A stretch of DNA of 64,000 nt, taken from the NCBI GenBank assembly GCA_039654915.1, contig CM077597.1, positions 25,518,001 to 25,582,000 on the forward strand, written 5' to 3'. How positions within the stretch are numbered: the stretch's first letter is position 1; the number at the start of each line of letters is the position of its first letter. Positions 54,282 to 64,000 of this stretch are shown piece by piece. Made by a program: the position numbers and the translations under genes. This DNA comes from Aquilaria yunnanensis. Taxonomy: Eukaryota; Streptophyta; Magnoliopsida; Malvales; Thymelaeaceae. Under the pieces are notes generated by a model that was not told the DNA's origin, did not search any database, and saw only the letters and a list, made by a program, of their open reading frames with translations.

Positions 54282-57200
54282 ATGAATATTGAGCAATTGT
54301 GTGCCTTGCTTGTTGTTAATTGTAGGATGAGAACCAGAAATATGAACCGAGGCCGAAATGGAAATGAAAATTCCCATCAAGGGAATGAAAATGCTGGCTT
54401 TGTGCCAGAGGCCCAAGTCAGGCCTTATGAGCCCATCAGGGCTAATGTTACTGGGCCTAGCATTAATGCCCAAGAAAGAAGAGAAGCAAGAATGGAAGCA
54501 ATGATGGAAGCTATGCAGGCCAATATGGCCCAATTAGCAGCTAGCATGCAGATCCTGGCAAGGGGTCAAGCCCAAGTCCCAGAGCCTGCTGGGCAGCAAA
54601 GAGAGCCACCAATGAGAAGGAGGCCAGGAAAAGAACCTGTACTCGATGATCAAGCTAGCGAGAATGGCGATGATGAGGATGAAGAAAGAAGAAACCCACG
54701 AGCAAGAAGAATAAGATCTGAGATCCAACAAGAATTAAGAGAAGAAGAGGAAGAAAGTCCAGATGCAGAAGAGCTGGACATGGAGGATATTGATGGACCT
54801 ACCCAACTCACTGCCACCACCAGGGCAGTGAGGGCGCAAAGAGGGAGGCCCAATATTGATAATGCTGGGGGCCTAAGAGAAGGCCAATTGGAGGGGTTCC
54901 TTGCCCTAAAACCTCCAGTATTTAAAGGAAGCTGTAACCCAGATGAAGCAGAATTCTGGAAAAACCAGATCGAAAAGATCTTTGAGAGAATGGAGGTTTC
55001 CGCTTCTCAGAAGGTCTTACTGGCAACCTTCAAACTAGAAGGAAATGCTGAGTTATGGTGGAGAGCAGTCCATAGGACATATGCTAGCAAAAATGCTAGG
55101 CGGCCTGCTCAAAGGAGAAGAGCAATGAGATGGCCCGAATTCGAACAAGTGTTTCATCAACAATACATCGGTGAAGCACAGAAAGACCAAAAGCAGGTTG
55201 AGTTTGACCTGCTTGAGCAGAAAGAGCTCTCTGTACTAGAATATGAACAGAGGTTCAGTAACCTCATAAGATATGCACCACAGTACGATGATCGAGAGGA
55301 TATAAAGGCCAAGAGGTTCCTTCGAGGACTTAGGCCAGAGCTGAGGCAAATACTCAGAGCAGTAGGAGCCAACAAATACCACGACATTGTACAGAAGGCT
55401 ATGGCCCTAGAGCAAGAGTTCAGGGGACAATTCATGATTGGCTCCGGAAGTACCAGTAGACTACAAAAGCCCTCTAAAAAGAGAGGAAAAGATAGCTTGG
55501 CATATGAGCCAAGAATGGATAAGAGAATGAAGGCCACAGCCCCCTACGGGCCACAATGTGAAACGTGTGGTAAGTTCCATGGCCAAAAGCCATGCTACAG
55601 GCTCACTTCCGGATGCCTAAAATGCGGCGCCCAGGATCACTGGGTAAAAGACTGCCCTGCCAAGGGAGAAGATCAGAGGACCCCGGGAGGGTTCAATAAC
55701 AGATGGGCACATAGACAATTGCCCATAAAGAGGCCCAATATACCTCCACCACCGAGGAGGGACCAGGGCCCTAGCATGCCCCAGGGCAGGAATAAACAAG
55801 CTCAAGCTGCTGGAAGAGTATTCCAGATTGAGAGTTCGAGAAAAGCACGAGAGGACCCAGAGGACAACAGAGCTGGGGACAATGAAGAAGAAATGGACCA
55901 GGCCGGGCTGGTCAGGCAAACTCTTGCAGGTACCATTATTATTAATGGTTATGAGGTATCAGTTTTATTTGATACTGGTGCATCTTTATCTATAGTATCC
56001 TCTAAGCTAGTTAAAGATATGAACCTAGAAGTATGCAATACGGATAAAATGTACCTGGTTAAAACTGCCGGGAACGAGGTCTTGATAACATACCATATGG
56101 TAAAAGATTGCATGCTTAGGCTAGGTGAGCTAGAGCTTAGAGCCGACCTAATAATCTTGGATACTAATGGATATGATATCATACTAGGTATGAACTGGCT
56201 TAGTACCAACCGGGTAGTCATAGACTGCCATGCCAGGCAACTTTATCTGCCTGGACACAAACCTCAATCTTTGAAAAAATCTTCTAGGTTAGTCCTAGAA
56301 CATCTTTTGAAAGTGGTGGAACACACACCCCTAATAATAAAAGGTGAATACCTAGGGTTAAATGGAACTGAAGTTGAAATAGAGCTGGGTAAAATACCCA
56401 TAGCAAGAGAATTCCCTGAAGTGTTCCCCACTGATCTCCCAGGACTCCCTCCTGCAAGAGAGGTTGAGTTTGAGATCAAATTGGTGCCAGGAGCCGCACC
56501 AGCATCTATTGCTCCTTACAGGATGGCTATTCCTGAAATGGTGGAACTAAAGAAGCAACTGGATGAGTTGCTTGAGAAGGGTTTCATAAGGCCAAGTACA
56601 TCTCCTTGGGGAGCACCTGTACTTTTTGTGAAGAAGAAAGATGGAACCCTTAGGTTGTGCATCGATTACAGGAAGCTCAATGCACTAACCATTAAGAATA
56701 AGTACCCCCTCCCAAGGATCGAGGATCTATTTGATCAGTTAAAGGGAGCTAAGGTCTTTTCCAAAATAGACCTCAGATCTGGATACTTCCAGCTGAGAGT
56801 CAGAGAAGAAGATGTCCCAAAGACAGCTTTCAGAACCAGATATGGTCACTTTGAGTACACAGTGATGCCATTTGGGCTCACAAATGCGCCAGCCTTTTTC
56901 ATGGACCTCATGCAAAGAGTGTTCAAGGCTTATTTGGACCACTTTGTTGTGGTATTTATCGATGACATATTAGTGTACTCAAAGGATGAAGAAGCCCATA
57001 AGGAGCACCTGAAAAGGGTGCTAAGCCTGTTAAAGGAACATGAGTTATATGGCAAACTAAGTAAGTGCCAATTCTGGGCTAAGGAAATTGGGTTTCTCGG
57101 ACATGTGATCAATGAGCATGGATTAGCTGTTGATCCCGAGAAAATCAAAGCTGTCTTGGAATGGAAGCAACCTCAGACTGTGAGGGACATAAGAAGCTTC

Positions 57201-59321
57201 CTAGGACTTGCTGGCTACTACAGGAGATTCGTGCCCAAGTTTTCTGTACTAGCAGCTCCGCTCACTCAATTGACAAGAAAGGACCAAAAGTTTGAGTGGA
57301 GTGAGCAATGTGAGGCTAGCTTCCAAGAACTTAAGGAAAGATTGACTACAGCCCCAATACTGGTTCTACCAGACCCTACTAAGGAGTATATAGTTTACAC
57401 TGATGCTTCTCGGGTTGGGCTGGGCTGTGTCTTAATGCAAGGGAAGCAAGCAATAGCCTATGGGTCAAGACAATTAAGGCCTCATGAGAAGAATTATCCA
57501 GTTCATGATCTGGAGTTAGCGGCAGTGATCTTTGCTCTGAAGCAGTGGAGGCACTACCTACTTGGAGGCAGATTCCAAGTCTTCACAGACCACAAGAGTC
57601 TAAGGTACTTGTTTACACAAAAGGACCTGAACATGAGGCAAAGAAGATGGCTTGAGTACCTAAAAGATTTTGAGTGCGTCATCGAGTATACGGCCGGGAA
57701 GGCCAATGTGGTAGCTGATGCTCTCAGTAGGAAGTACACGGGAATACTCAAAGCCACTGGAGAGCCTACTAAGGCAGAGGTACTCAGTTTATCTGAATTG
57801 GCCCAGGAATGGAAACACTGGGAGATGGACCAAGTAAAGGTCCTAACTATTAGGTCTGAATGGAAAGACCTAATTCAGGAAGCTCAGCTTCAAGATGAGG
57901 AGATTCCCAGGATCTCTGGGCAAAAACGAGGGAAATTGTATCAAGGATTTTCCTTTAAGGCTGGAATATTATATTTCCAGAATAGGATTTATGTGCCAAA
58001 TAGGAATGGAATCAGGCAACAAATCCTAGAAGAAGCCCACTCCAGCTTGATGAGTATGCATCCTGGAGCTCAGAAAATGTATAAGAATTTGAGATCCCAT
58101 TTCTGGTGGCCATATATGAAGCAGGAGATTGGTGCTTCTGTGGCTAAGTGTATGACTTGTCAGCAAGTCAAAGTGGAACACCAGAGACCTGGTGGAAAAT
58201 TACAGAGCTTACCTATACCAGAAAGGAAATGGGGATCCATATCCATGGACTTTGTAGTGGGTTTGCCACTGACCCGAAGAAAGAGTAATACAATCTGGGT
58301 CATAGTGGACAGATTGACTAAGGCAGCCCACTTCTTGCCCATAAACCTTACAGACTCCTTGGAGAAGTTAGCCCAACAATATGTTAAGGAGATAGTAAGG
58401 CTACATGGTGTACCAGACGACATTGTCTCAGATCGAGACCCAAGATTTGTTTCCAGATTCTGGAAGTCCTTGCACCATGCCATGGGCACTAAGTTAAAAT
58501 TCAGTTCCGCATACCATCCTCAAACGGACGGACAGACTGAAAGAACCATTCAAACCTTGGAAGATATGTTGAGGTGTTGTATTATTGACTTCCAAGGAGA
58601 ATGGGATAAACACTTGCCTTTAGTGGAGTTTTCATACAATAATAGTCATCACTCAGTGATTGGCATGGCACCTTATGAGGCACTATATGGAAGGAGATGC
58701 ATAACTCCACACTGCTGGCATGAGCCAGGTGATAAGTTGGAAATTGGCCCAGAACTCATAAGAGAGACTACTGGGAAAGTTAAGCTAATCCAGGAAAGGA
58801 TTAAGGCTGCCAACAATAGGCAAAAATCATATGCCAACCTCAAGAAAAGAAGAGACCTGGAGTTCCAGGCAGGAGACCAAGTGTGGTTGAAAGTATCTCC
58901 CATGAAGGGAGTAATGAGGTTTGGTAAGCGGGGAAAATTAGCCCCGAGGTATGTAGGACCATACCTAATACTCGCAAGAGTAGGAAATGTAGCCTACAAG
59001 TTAGAACTACCACCTGAGCTGGGACATGTACATGACACATTTCATGTAAGCTTGTTGAAGAAGTGTGTCTCCGACCCTAAACAAGTGGTACATGTCACTA
59101 GTGTGCCCATTACCCAAGATCTTACATATGAGGAAGAACCAATTCGGGTATTGGCAAGGGACACTAGAAAGCTCAGGAGTAAGTGGATATCCATGGTAAA
59201 AGTCCAATGGACTAACCATTCTGAGGAGGAGGCAACATGGGAGGTTGAAACTGAAATGCTTAAGAACTATCCGGATACCTTTCCTAAGCTCCTAGGAAAT
59301 TTGGAGGACCAAATTTCTTAA
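54282..59321 (+). CDS. Gag-pol polyprotein of the Tekay element (1679 codons, intact)
   Basis: One frame encodes, in order: gag (about residues 200-400), a zinc knuckle [14 protein letters not shown] (445-458), protease with DTGA (564-567), reverse transcriptase with FIDDILVYS (892-900), RNase H (TDAS at 1040, DLELA, TDHKSL, ADALSR at about 1145), and integrase. Integrase has an HH-CC zinc finger (about 1253-1293), catalytic D1323, D1384 and E1420, a GPY-type region (about 1559) and a C-terminal chromodomain-like part (about 1615-1672: [18 protein letters not shown]). All key residues checked are present. The ATG at 54282 opens the frame; the ATG at 54327 ([11 protein letters not shown]) is a plausible real start. 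It makes the particle and the enzymes for copying and integration, and the chromodomain probably guides insertion to heterochromatin. Confidence 0.95.
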   Translation: MNIEQLCALLVVNCRMRTRNMNRGRNGNENSHQGNENAGFVPEAQVRPYEPIRANVTGPSINAQERREARMEAMMEAMQANMAQLAASMQILARGQAQVPEPAGQQREPPMRRRPGKEPVLDDQASENGDDEDEERRNPRARRIRSEIQQELREEEEESPDAEELDMEDIDGPTQLTATTRAVRAQRGRPNIDNAGGLREGQLEGFLALKPPVFKGSCNPDEAEFWKNQIEKIFERMEVSASQKVLLATFKLEGNAELWWRAVHRTYASKNARRPAQRRRAMRWPEFEQVFHQQYIGEAQKDQKQVEFDLLEQKELSVLEYEQRFSNLIRYAPQYDDREDIKAKRFLRGLRPELRQILRAVGANKYHDIVQKAMALEQEFRGQFMIGSGSTSRLQKPSKKRGKDSLAYEPRMDKRMKATAPYGPQCETCGKFHGQKPCYRLTSGCLKCGAQDHWVKDCPAKGEDQRTPGGFNNRWAHRQLPIKRPNIPPPPRRDQGPSMPQGRNKQAQAAGRVFQIESSRKAREDPEDNRAGDNEEEMDQAGLVRQTLAGTIIINGYEVSVLFDTGASLSIVSSKLVKDMNLEVCNTDKMYLVKTAGNEVLITYHMVKDCMLRLGELELRADLIILDTNGYDIILGMNWLSTNRVVIDCHARQLYLPGHKPQSLKKSSRLVLEHLLKVVEHTPLIIKGEYLGLNGTEVEIELGKIPIAREFPEVFPTDLPGLPPAREVEFEIKLVPGAAPASIAPYRMAIPEMVELKKQLDELLEKGFIRPSTSPWGAPVLFVKKKDGTLRLCIDYRKLNALTIKNKYPLPRIEDLFDQLKGAKVFSKIDLRSGYFQLRVREEDVPKTAFRTRYGHFEYTVMPFGLTNAPAFFMDLMQRVFKAYLDHFVVVFIDDILVYSKDEEAHKEHLKRVLSLLKEHELYGKLSKCQFWAKEIGFLGHVINEHGLAVDPEKIKAVLEWKQPQTVRDIRSFLGLAGYYRRFVPKFSVLAAPLTQLTRKDQKFEWSEQCEASFQELKERLTTAPILVLPDPTKEYIVYTDASRVGLGCVLMQGKQAIAYGSRQLRPHEKNYPVHDLELAAVIFALKQWRHYLLGGRFQVFTDHKSLRYLFTQKDLNMRQRRWLEYLKDFECVIEYTAGKANVVADALSRKYTGILKATGEPTKAEVLSLSELAQEWKHWEMDQVKVLTIRSEWKDLIQEAQLQDEEIPRISGQKRGKLYQGFSFKAGILYFQNRIYVPNRNGIRQQILEEAHSSLMSMHPGAQKMYKNLRSHFWWPYMKQEIGASVAKCMTCQQVKVEHQRPGGKLQSLPIPERKWGSISMDFVVGLPLTRRKSNTIWVIVDRLTKAAHFLPINLTDSLEKLAQQYVKEIVRLHGVPDDIVSDRDPRFVSRFWKSLHHAMGTKLKFSSAYHPQTDGQTERTIQTLEDMLRCCIIDFQGEWDKHLPLVEFSYNNSHHSVIGMAPYEALYGRRCITPHCWHEPGDKLEIGPELIRETTGKVKLIQERIKAANNRQKSYANLKKRRDLEFQAGDQVWLKVSPMKGVMRFGKRGKLAPRYVGPYLILARVGNVAYKLELPPELGHVHDTFHVSLLKKCVSDPKQVVHVTSVPITQDLTYEEEPIRVLARDTRKLRSKWISMVKVQWTNHSEEEATWEVETEMLKNYPDTFPKLLGNLEDQIS

Positions 59322-59333
59322 GGAGGGGAGTGT
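59320..59333 (+). other. Polypurine tract of the Tekay element
   Basis: AAGGAGGGGAGTGT directly precedes the LTR start TGTAATG. It overlaps the gag-pol stop codon region by a few bases. Confidence 0.85.
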
Positions 59334-62069
59334 TGTAATGCCCGGAAAAATCCAAACTGATTAGGTCCCGGGGTAAATGGATTGGGAGCCAAAGAATTTT
59401 CCTAATTTAGGAATTTAGCTGAATTAATGTGAGGGGACATTAAATTAAGTGTTAAGGATTCATGAAATTAAGCTTGGCTTAGGCCAAGAAAAATAATGGT
59501 GAAAATGGTGGATTTCAAAGATGAAGGACTCAATTGAACAAAGGAATTGTTGTAAGTTGGGCTCAATTGCCCAAATTCAAAAGATTGGAGGACTAAGTGG
59601 GGAATTGACCCATTTTCATGGCCTTGGATGCCATGGCTAGCCATGTCCATTCAAAATAATATATTTTATGCCACCTCCACCTCCACCCACACCTCCACTC
59701 ACCTTTGTCCCCCACCTTCACCACTTCATCATTTAACTTCACCAACTCTTCCAATTTGTCCCCCCACTTTGTCTCCCACTTCCCATTTGAATTATTACTC
59801 CACTAAGGCATTATTCCCACCCATTTTGGACACCCATAACCGTACATACACTCCCCCATTCAACAAAATACATTTCTTCACTCATCTCACCTCATTCAAG
59901 CCATTTCACTCTCTTTCTTCAATCTCTCTCTACAAACTCTCTCTCCCTTCTCTCTAGTTTTGGCCAACACTTGTTCTTCTCTCCAAGAACATTTCTAACT
60001 CTTCTCCTTCCTCCAAAAATTCTGCCATCACTAGAAATCACCCTTCCATAAATTAAAACCAAGTGTTCTTGGTGGAATTCATGCTCTAAACACCCAAAGA
60101 GCAAGAATCAAGTAAAAGATTCAAAGAAAACCAAGGAGAGAAATTCGGCCATCTTCATTTCTTAGAGGTTTTGAACTCTTCTCAAGGAGTTCTTTATGTA
60201 TATGAGCTTCTAAGCTCATTGGGAGGAAGAATCAAGAAGAAAATTTGAAGAACATCAAGCACACAAAATTCGGTCTCACCTCCTAGTCGAGGTTTCGTAA
60301 GTGTGAACCAAGTATTCTTGGTATTTTGATTTCTTTAAGATAATTACCAAGTGTTCTTGGTATTTTATGGATTACTAATTTATTTGGCCATTTTGGTTCT
60401 TGTGCTAGAAAATCATTTCTAGAAACCAACAAGTGAGGAAATCGAAGGAAAACAAGCTTCTAAGAAGCTTTCGGTATTGGTAAGGATTCCTATACTCTTT
60501 GAGTATTCGGGCCCCTAGGTGATGGTCAAAGAACCATATGATCCTAGGTGTGCTAAGAGGGCATAAGTTAAATTATTGCTTCGGCAATTCTGTATCGCTC
60601 ATGAGCTAAGTTAAGTAAGCAAGCATTATGGGCTAGGATTTAAGTAGGCCACCTTAAATTCCTATGCTAAGTGAGATCTCCGAAAATGAAAAGTATGTGA
60701 AATTAATGAAATAAAACTTGAGGGATGCTTGCTGCCCTTCTGTAAATCAAGGTGTTAAGTGGCGTGTGTTTGTGTGCTTCTATGAATTTGTTGTGCATGC
60801 TAACCCCCGATTTCGATTATTATTGTATATACATGTATCTTTGTGTTTTCTTTGTCTTTATGTTTTCTTTGCAGGATTTTTGGAATATTTATTGCCATTA
60901 CATTCTTGGCATATGTTAGGCCATAAAGGCCATATGTTAGGCTTTGGAAGCCATACGGAATCCTTATTGAGATTTAAATCTCACCCGCCCTACTCTACCT
61001 TTGTAGGAAAAAGTGTGCTCGAAAGATTGAGCTAAGAGTCCTAAGTACTCTTTCTGTGGTGTTGAGGTTGAGTATGTAAATACTATTTGCTCAATTTATT
61101 CTAAGTATTTACCTTTAGTTGCTTGAAAATCAAGCTAATAAAATGTGGACTTTGTGTGCAGGACTACGAGTCTAGAAACTGTGGGAACAACGTCTTAAGG
61201 TGGATTTGTGTTCTTTGGATTATGGCTTGCTTTTAAGCATGTAATAGTTGGTCTTAGTTAAATGACCAAATTTATGGACTTAGCTAAAATTTGGCCAAAC
61301 TTAGTATTTTGGGCTTGTAATATGGACTATGGACACTTTGGGTGTTTTTATTGCTTGGTGGACTTACCAAGGCCCATGCATGTTTTATGGAAGTATGATT
61401 TTCATGAAAATCGGAAGCATGTATAAATTGGGCTTAAATGCATGTTTTGGGCTTAAATAAGAAATTAGAAAATTTGAATATGTTCTTGGTTAATTTTGGG
61501 CCATATGCATGTTAAGTATGGAAAAGGCCCATAAGCCCATGTTTATGTTGAAAGCATGCTATGTTTGGCTTTGTATGCGCACTCAAAGAAAAACATGCAA
61601 ATAAACTTGGAGAAGCATGAAATTGGATGCATGTGTAAAGATTGGCTAATAAGGAATTCAAGTGCACGTACGTGAATTAATATATGCCTAAGCATTAGTT
61701 GCATCTAAAGGCATTAAGTGATTATGTGCACTAGTGAACACTAAAACACATAAGCATGCAAAGCATATGCATGAAAATAAGTTTTCAAACTTAAGTTGGT
61801 GTTTTGGATGCCATGCATAATCTTGGCTAAAGCTTGGTAAATACCATGAAAATGAACACATGAAATCCACATAGGTGCTAGTTTGTTTCCAAGAGCACTT
61901 AAACTTAAACCTTTAATAAGAACATAACAAGCTAGTACCAGTAAGTATCCTGGGGTTCGTGCCCATAAGTCTTAGTGAGTAATAAAAGTCCCTTCGATTT
62001 AATTAAACTTCCGCTGCATGTTTTAGATAATTGGGCCCGGATGGGCCAGGGGCAGTTTAGGGCACGACA
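59334..62069 (+). repeat. 3' LTR of the Tekay element (2736 bp)
   Basis: Same length and, apart from one seen substitution, the same sequence as the 5' LTR. Confidence 0.95.
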
Positions 62070-62775
62070 CTTCCTGTGAAGGAAAGCGTCTGGTGCTGGA
62101 GTTTCCCAGGGGAACGTGCCTGCAAAGCTCAGAAAAGGGGGTTAGGAGGTCCCCGGGGTGCTTTTTCGGGGAGGAGCCTCCGACGCCCAAGTCAGTTTCC
62201 TGAGAAGGTGAGGGGGAAGCACTAGAGTTTTTAGTGGGCTTGCCTGTGTTTTCTAAAGGGGGAGGAGTCCAACCTCTTGCCAGGGTTTGTCTCCTGGTAT
62301 TTATAGGAATGTCCAGCCCGTTCAGATCGCGACATGTGTTCGGTCGGATGTTCTCTGAATTTCTGGGCGTAGGGGACAAGTAGCCGATGGCAGGCTCCTT
62401 GAGTCTCGAACCGAGACAGGTCGTGACAAGACCTGGACGGAGTCGGCGTGTCAAATTGCCGTTTGAGGTGACATGTAGCATCTGTGGGTGGCATGTCAGA
62501 GGCTCCTTAAATGCTCCTGCCGTACTCCCGAGGTCCCTGGCCGAGGTCGTCCTCTGGTACGGACGATGCCCCTTCGGGAAACATACCCGCAGTTTGGGGG
62601 TTCCCTAATTCAGGGTTCCGCCTTCGGGCAGATGCTCTTCGGCATGCAATAGCTGATTCTCTGTTTCTGAAGGCGATCTGTTTAGTACCTCGGGGGGGGC
62701 TAATAGCTTCCTCGCGTTTCCTGACGCTCCGAGTTTGGGTCAGATAGAGGCGATAGCCCTTCGGCTATCACAAAC

Positions 62776-64000
62776 TATCATTGTTTGTGCCACTTAGGGG
62801 AATGTATGTTGAATATTTACACTTCACAATACAGTATGGTAAAAATTAAAGCATACAAGTTTAGGTCTTTATGCTGTAATTTTCCCATTTTGTAAAGACG
62901 CAAGTTGCCTACAAAAAAGCTTTTCAGCAAGCCTACGATGCCTATCTTAGACTCTGATGATAGCTTAGGAAACCAAATGGTGCCATTTGTGGGAACCCAA
63001 CCACAGATCATCATGGTGACAACTTAGGCATCCATGAACAAAGTACTACCCGATCCCTTGTTGGAAAAGAGTCCAGTGGTAGAGGGGGATTGAACTGACC
63101 AATGAAGTATTTTGCCCAAAGATGACCACCAGGTGAATCTGACAAAGGGATTCCTATGCAAATTAGCATACCATTGTCTCTAAAATCACTCAACATTTCG
63201 AGCAACATGTGCCTTAGAAGCTTCTTAAGAGAGATCCAATTATGACTCTCCTAGTGGGAAGCTTGTTTGAGGAAGCTAAAGTAATCAAAACCTAGTTTGG
63301 AATCTTATTTCAAGTTCACATAGCAAGAATAGGTTTGTTAGGCAAATTTTACTAAGTTCTGAGGAGCTTAAAGCACCAAACGAAGTTCGGGGCCAAATTA
63401 GTAATTTTGCATCTTGAAGTATCAAGTTGAGTCTCAAGAGTTAAAAATGTGTTTTGAAAAAGCTAACTTTTCTATAAACCCAAACTTAGCGACCAATGTT
63501 TGACAATGGTTACTATTTAAGAAAATGGGCTTTTTGGAACTTTTTATAAACTTGAGTGGCGTAGTGTTAAAGGGGTATAAAACTTGGTAGAGCAAGAGGA
63601 TGGCTGCCATTTTGTTTCAAACCTGAGTTCAACCCTTACTCCTTGATTTCTCTAAGAATTCAAGCCAAAACCAAGTGTTTTTGGTGAAAATTGAAGCCAC
63701 TAAATGTATATATATGCTAAGGGAAGCTTGATTCAAGTGGATTTTCATGTTTTTGAAGCTTGAAGTCATGTTTCCAGCTAGCCCCTATTTTTTATGCGAG
63801 GCAACATGTGTTTTCATGGTGAATTTTTGTTTATTTGATGATTAGGAGCTTGGGTTTTGGTTAGATGTTAGTAATTTGGTGTTTTGTGCTTTTGATTATG
63901 TAGAACTTAGGTAAAACTTTGTGGAATTCTATTTTTGTGGAGGAGTTGCTTGGCTCTTGCTTGTGAGTTGAAGTTAAGGTAAGGGAGTTAAGGTTTCATG
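62776..64000. other. Old retroelement-like flank of element B
   Basis: Continuation of the tract at 40946-41725. TGGTGCCATTTGTGGGAACC at about 62978 resembles a Tat-type primer site. From about 63350 the sequence has the style of a Tekay LTR, with phrases such as ACCAAGTGTTTTTGGTG also found (as ACCAAGTGTTCTTGGTG) at 52160. It runs off the window. No gene was recognised. Confidence 0.35.

Larger units (their letters stand above)
51444..62069 (+). mobile_element. Intact Tekay/Del-type chromovirus (Ty3/gypsy), 10.6 kb
   Basis: Complete + strand element. It has identical-length LTRs (51444-54179, 59334-62069), target duplication CTTCC (51439-51443, 62070-62074), an initiator-methionine-type primer site at 54183, one uninterrupted gag-pol ORF, and a polypurine tract before the 3' LTR. 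I saw one substitution between the LTRs (G at 51487, A at 59377), so the insertion is recent. It is the youngest layer of the nest. Confidence 0.95.
41726..62770 (-). mobile_element. Tat-like element B, minus strand, containing a nested Tekay element
   Basis: LTRs start TGATGTCCAGGGACATC and end CTTCGGCTATCA, and the whole is flanked by the perfect target duplication CAAAC (41721-41725, 62771-62775). Without the nested insertion (51444-62069 plus one CTTCC) it is about 10.4 kb. On the minus strand it has a tRNA-Asp-type primer site, gag, protease, reverse transcriptase, two RNase H domains and integrase; on the + strand near the 3' LTR it has a spliced antisense gene. This is Tat-lineage architecture. 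Several frameshifts and stops show it is no longer autonomous. Confidence 0.9.
51390..62770 (-). repeat. 5' LTR of element B, split by the Tekay element
   Basis: The parts 51390-51443 and 62075-62770 join to a copy of the 41726-42476 LTR. The break point carries the CTTCC target duplication of the nested element. Confidence 0.9.

Noticed and set aside
1..64000. tRNA, rRNA or other structural RNA genes
   Set aside because: No cloverleaf-like or rRNA-like sequence was noticed. tRNA similarity is limited to retroelement primer-binding sites.

Overview
The window is repeat-dominated nuclear DNA of a dicot-like flowering plant. It shows Ty3/gypsy and copia-like LTR retrotransposons nested in one another, hAT and Stowaway-like DNA elements, spliced antisense genes inside Tat-lineage retroelements, and no bacterial operon, tRNA or rRNA gene. 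No species can be named from the sequence alone.

Region 1 (1-11668) reads as the 3' part of a large + strand Tat/Ogre-like Ty3/gypsy element. A polypurine tract (9106-9120) abuts a 2.55 kb LTR (9121-11668). Upstream there is no gag-pol. Instead there is an unusual cargo: three tandem copies of a 182-codon basic, cysteine-rich protein that resembles the nucleic-acid-binding cysteine-rich proteins of carlaviruses (copy 3 has one nonsense codon), then an intronless LOG-type cytokinin-activating phosphoribohydrolase gene. Copies 2 and 3 and LOG each have a TATA box and a related upstream repeat. About 2.5 kb of 51-bp and 47-bp tandem repeats able to form hairpins follow. This cargo is the most interesting part of the window.

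Region 2 (11669-21184) is old repeat DNA: two related hAT-type copies (one keeping the C-terminal dimerisation region), Stowaway-like MITEs, and a heavily mutated minus-strand Tekay/Del-type pol.

Region 3 (22161-31114) is a minus-strand LTR element with gag but no recognisable pol. It has 1.16 kb LTRs and TSD ACTAA, and it received two solo LTRs of one copia-like family (23102-24517, TSD GTATG; 25121-26535, TSD AAAAC).

Region 4 (31767-39406) is Tat-like element A, minus strand and internally deleted. Region 5 (41726-62770, TSD CAAAC) is related Tat-like element B, minus strand, with a mutated gag-pol. Both carry, on the opposite strand between pol and the 3' LTR, a four-exon coiled-coil gene with matching intron positions. 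The 5' LTR of B is split by an intact Tekay-type chromovirus (51444-62069, TSD CTTCC) with a 1679-codon gag-pol and two 2736-bp LTRs in which I saw one difference. It is the youngest insertion of the nest and probably still coding-competent.

The remaining stretches (39407-41720, 62776-64000 and others) are older LTR-like or unassigned AT-rich sequence.
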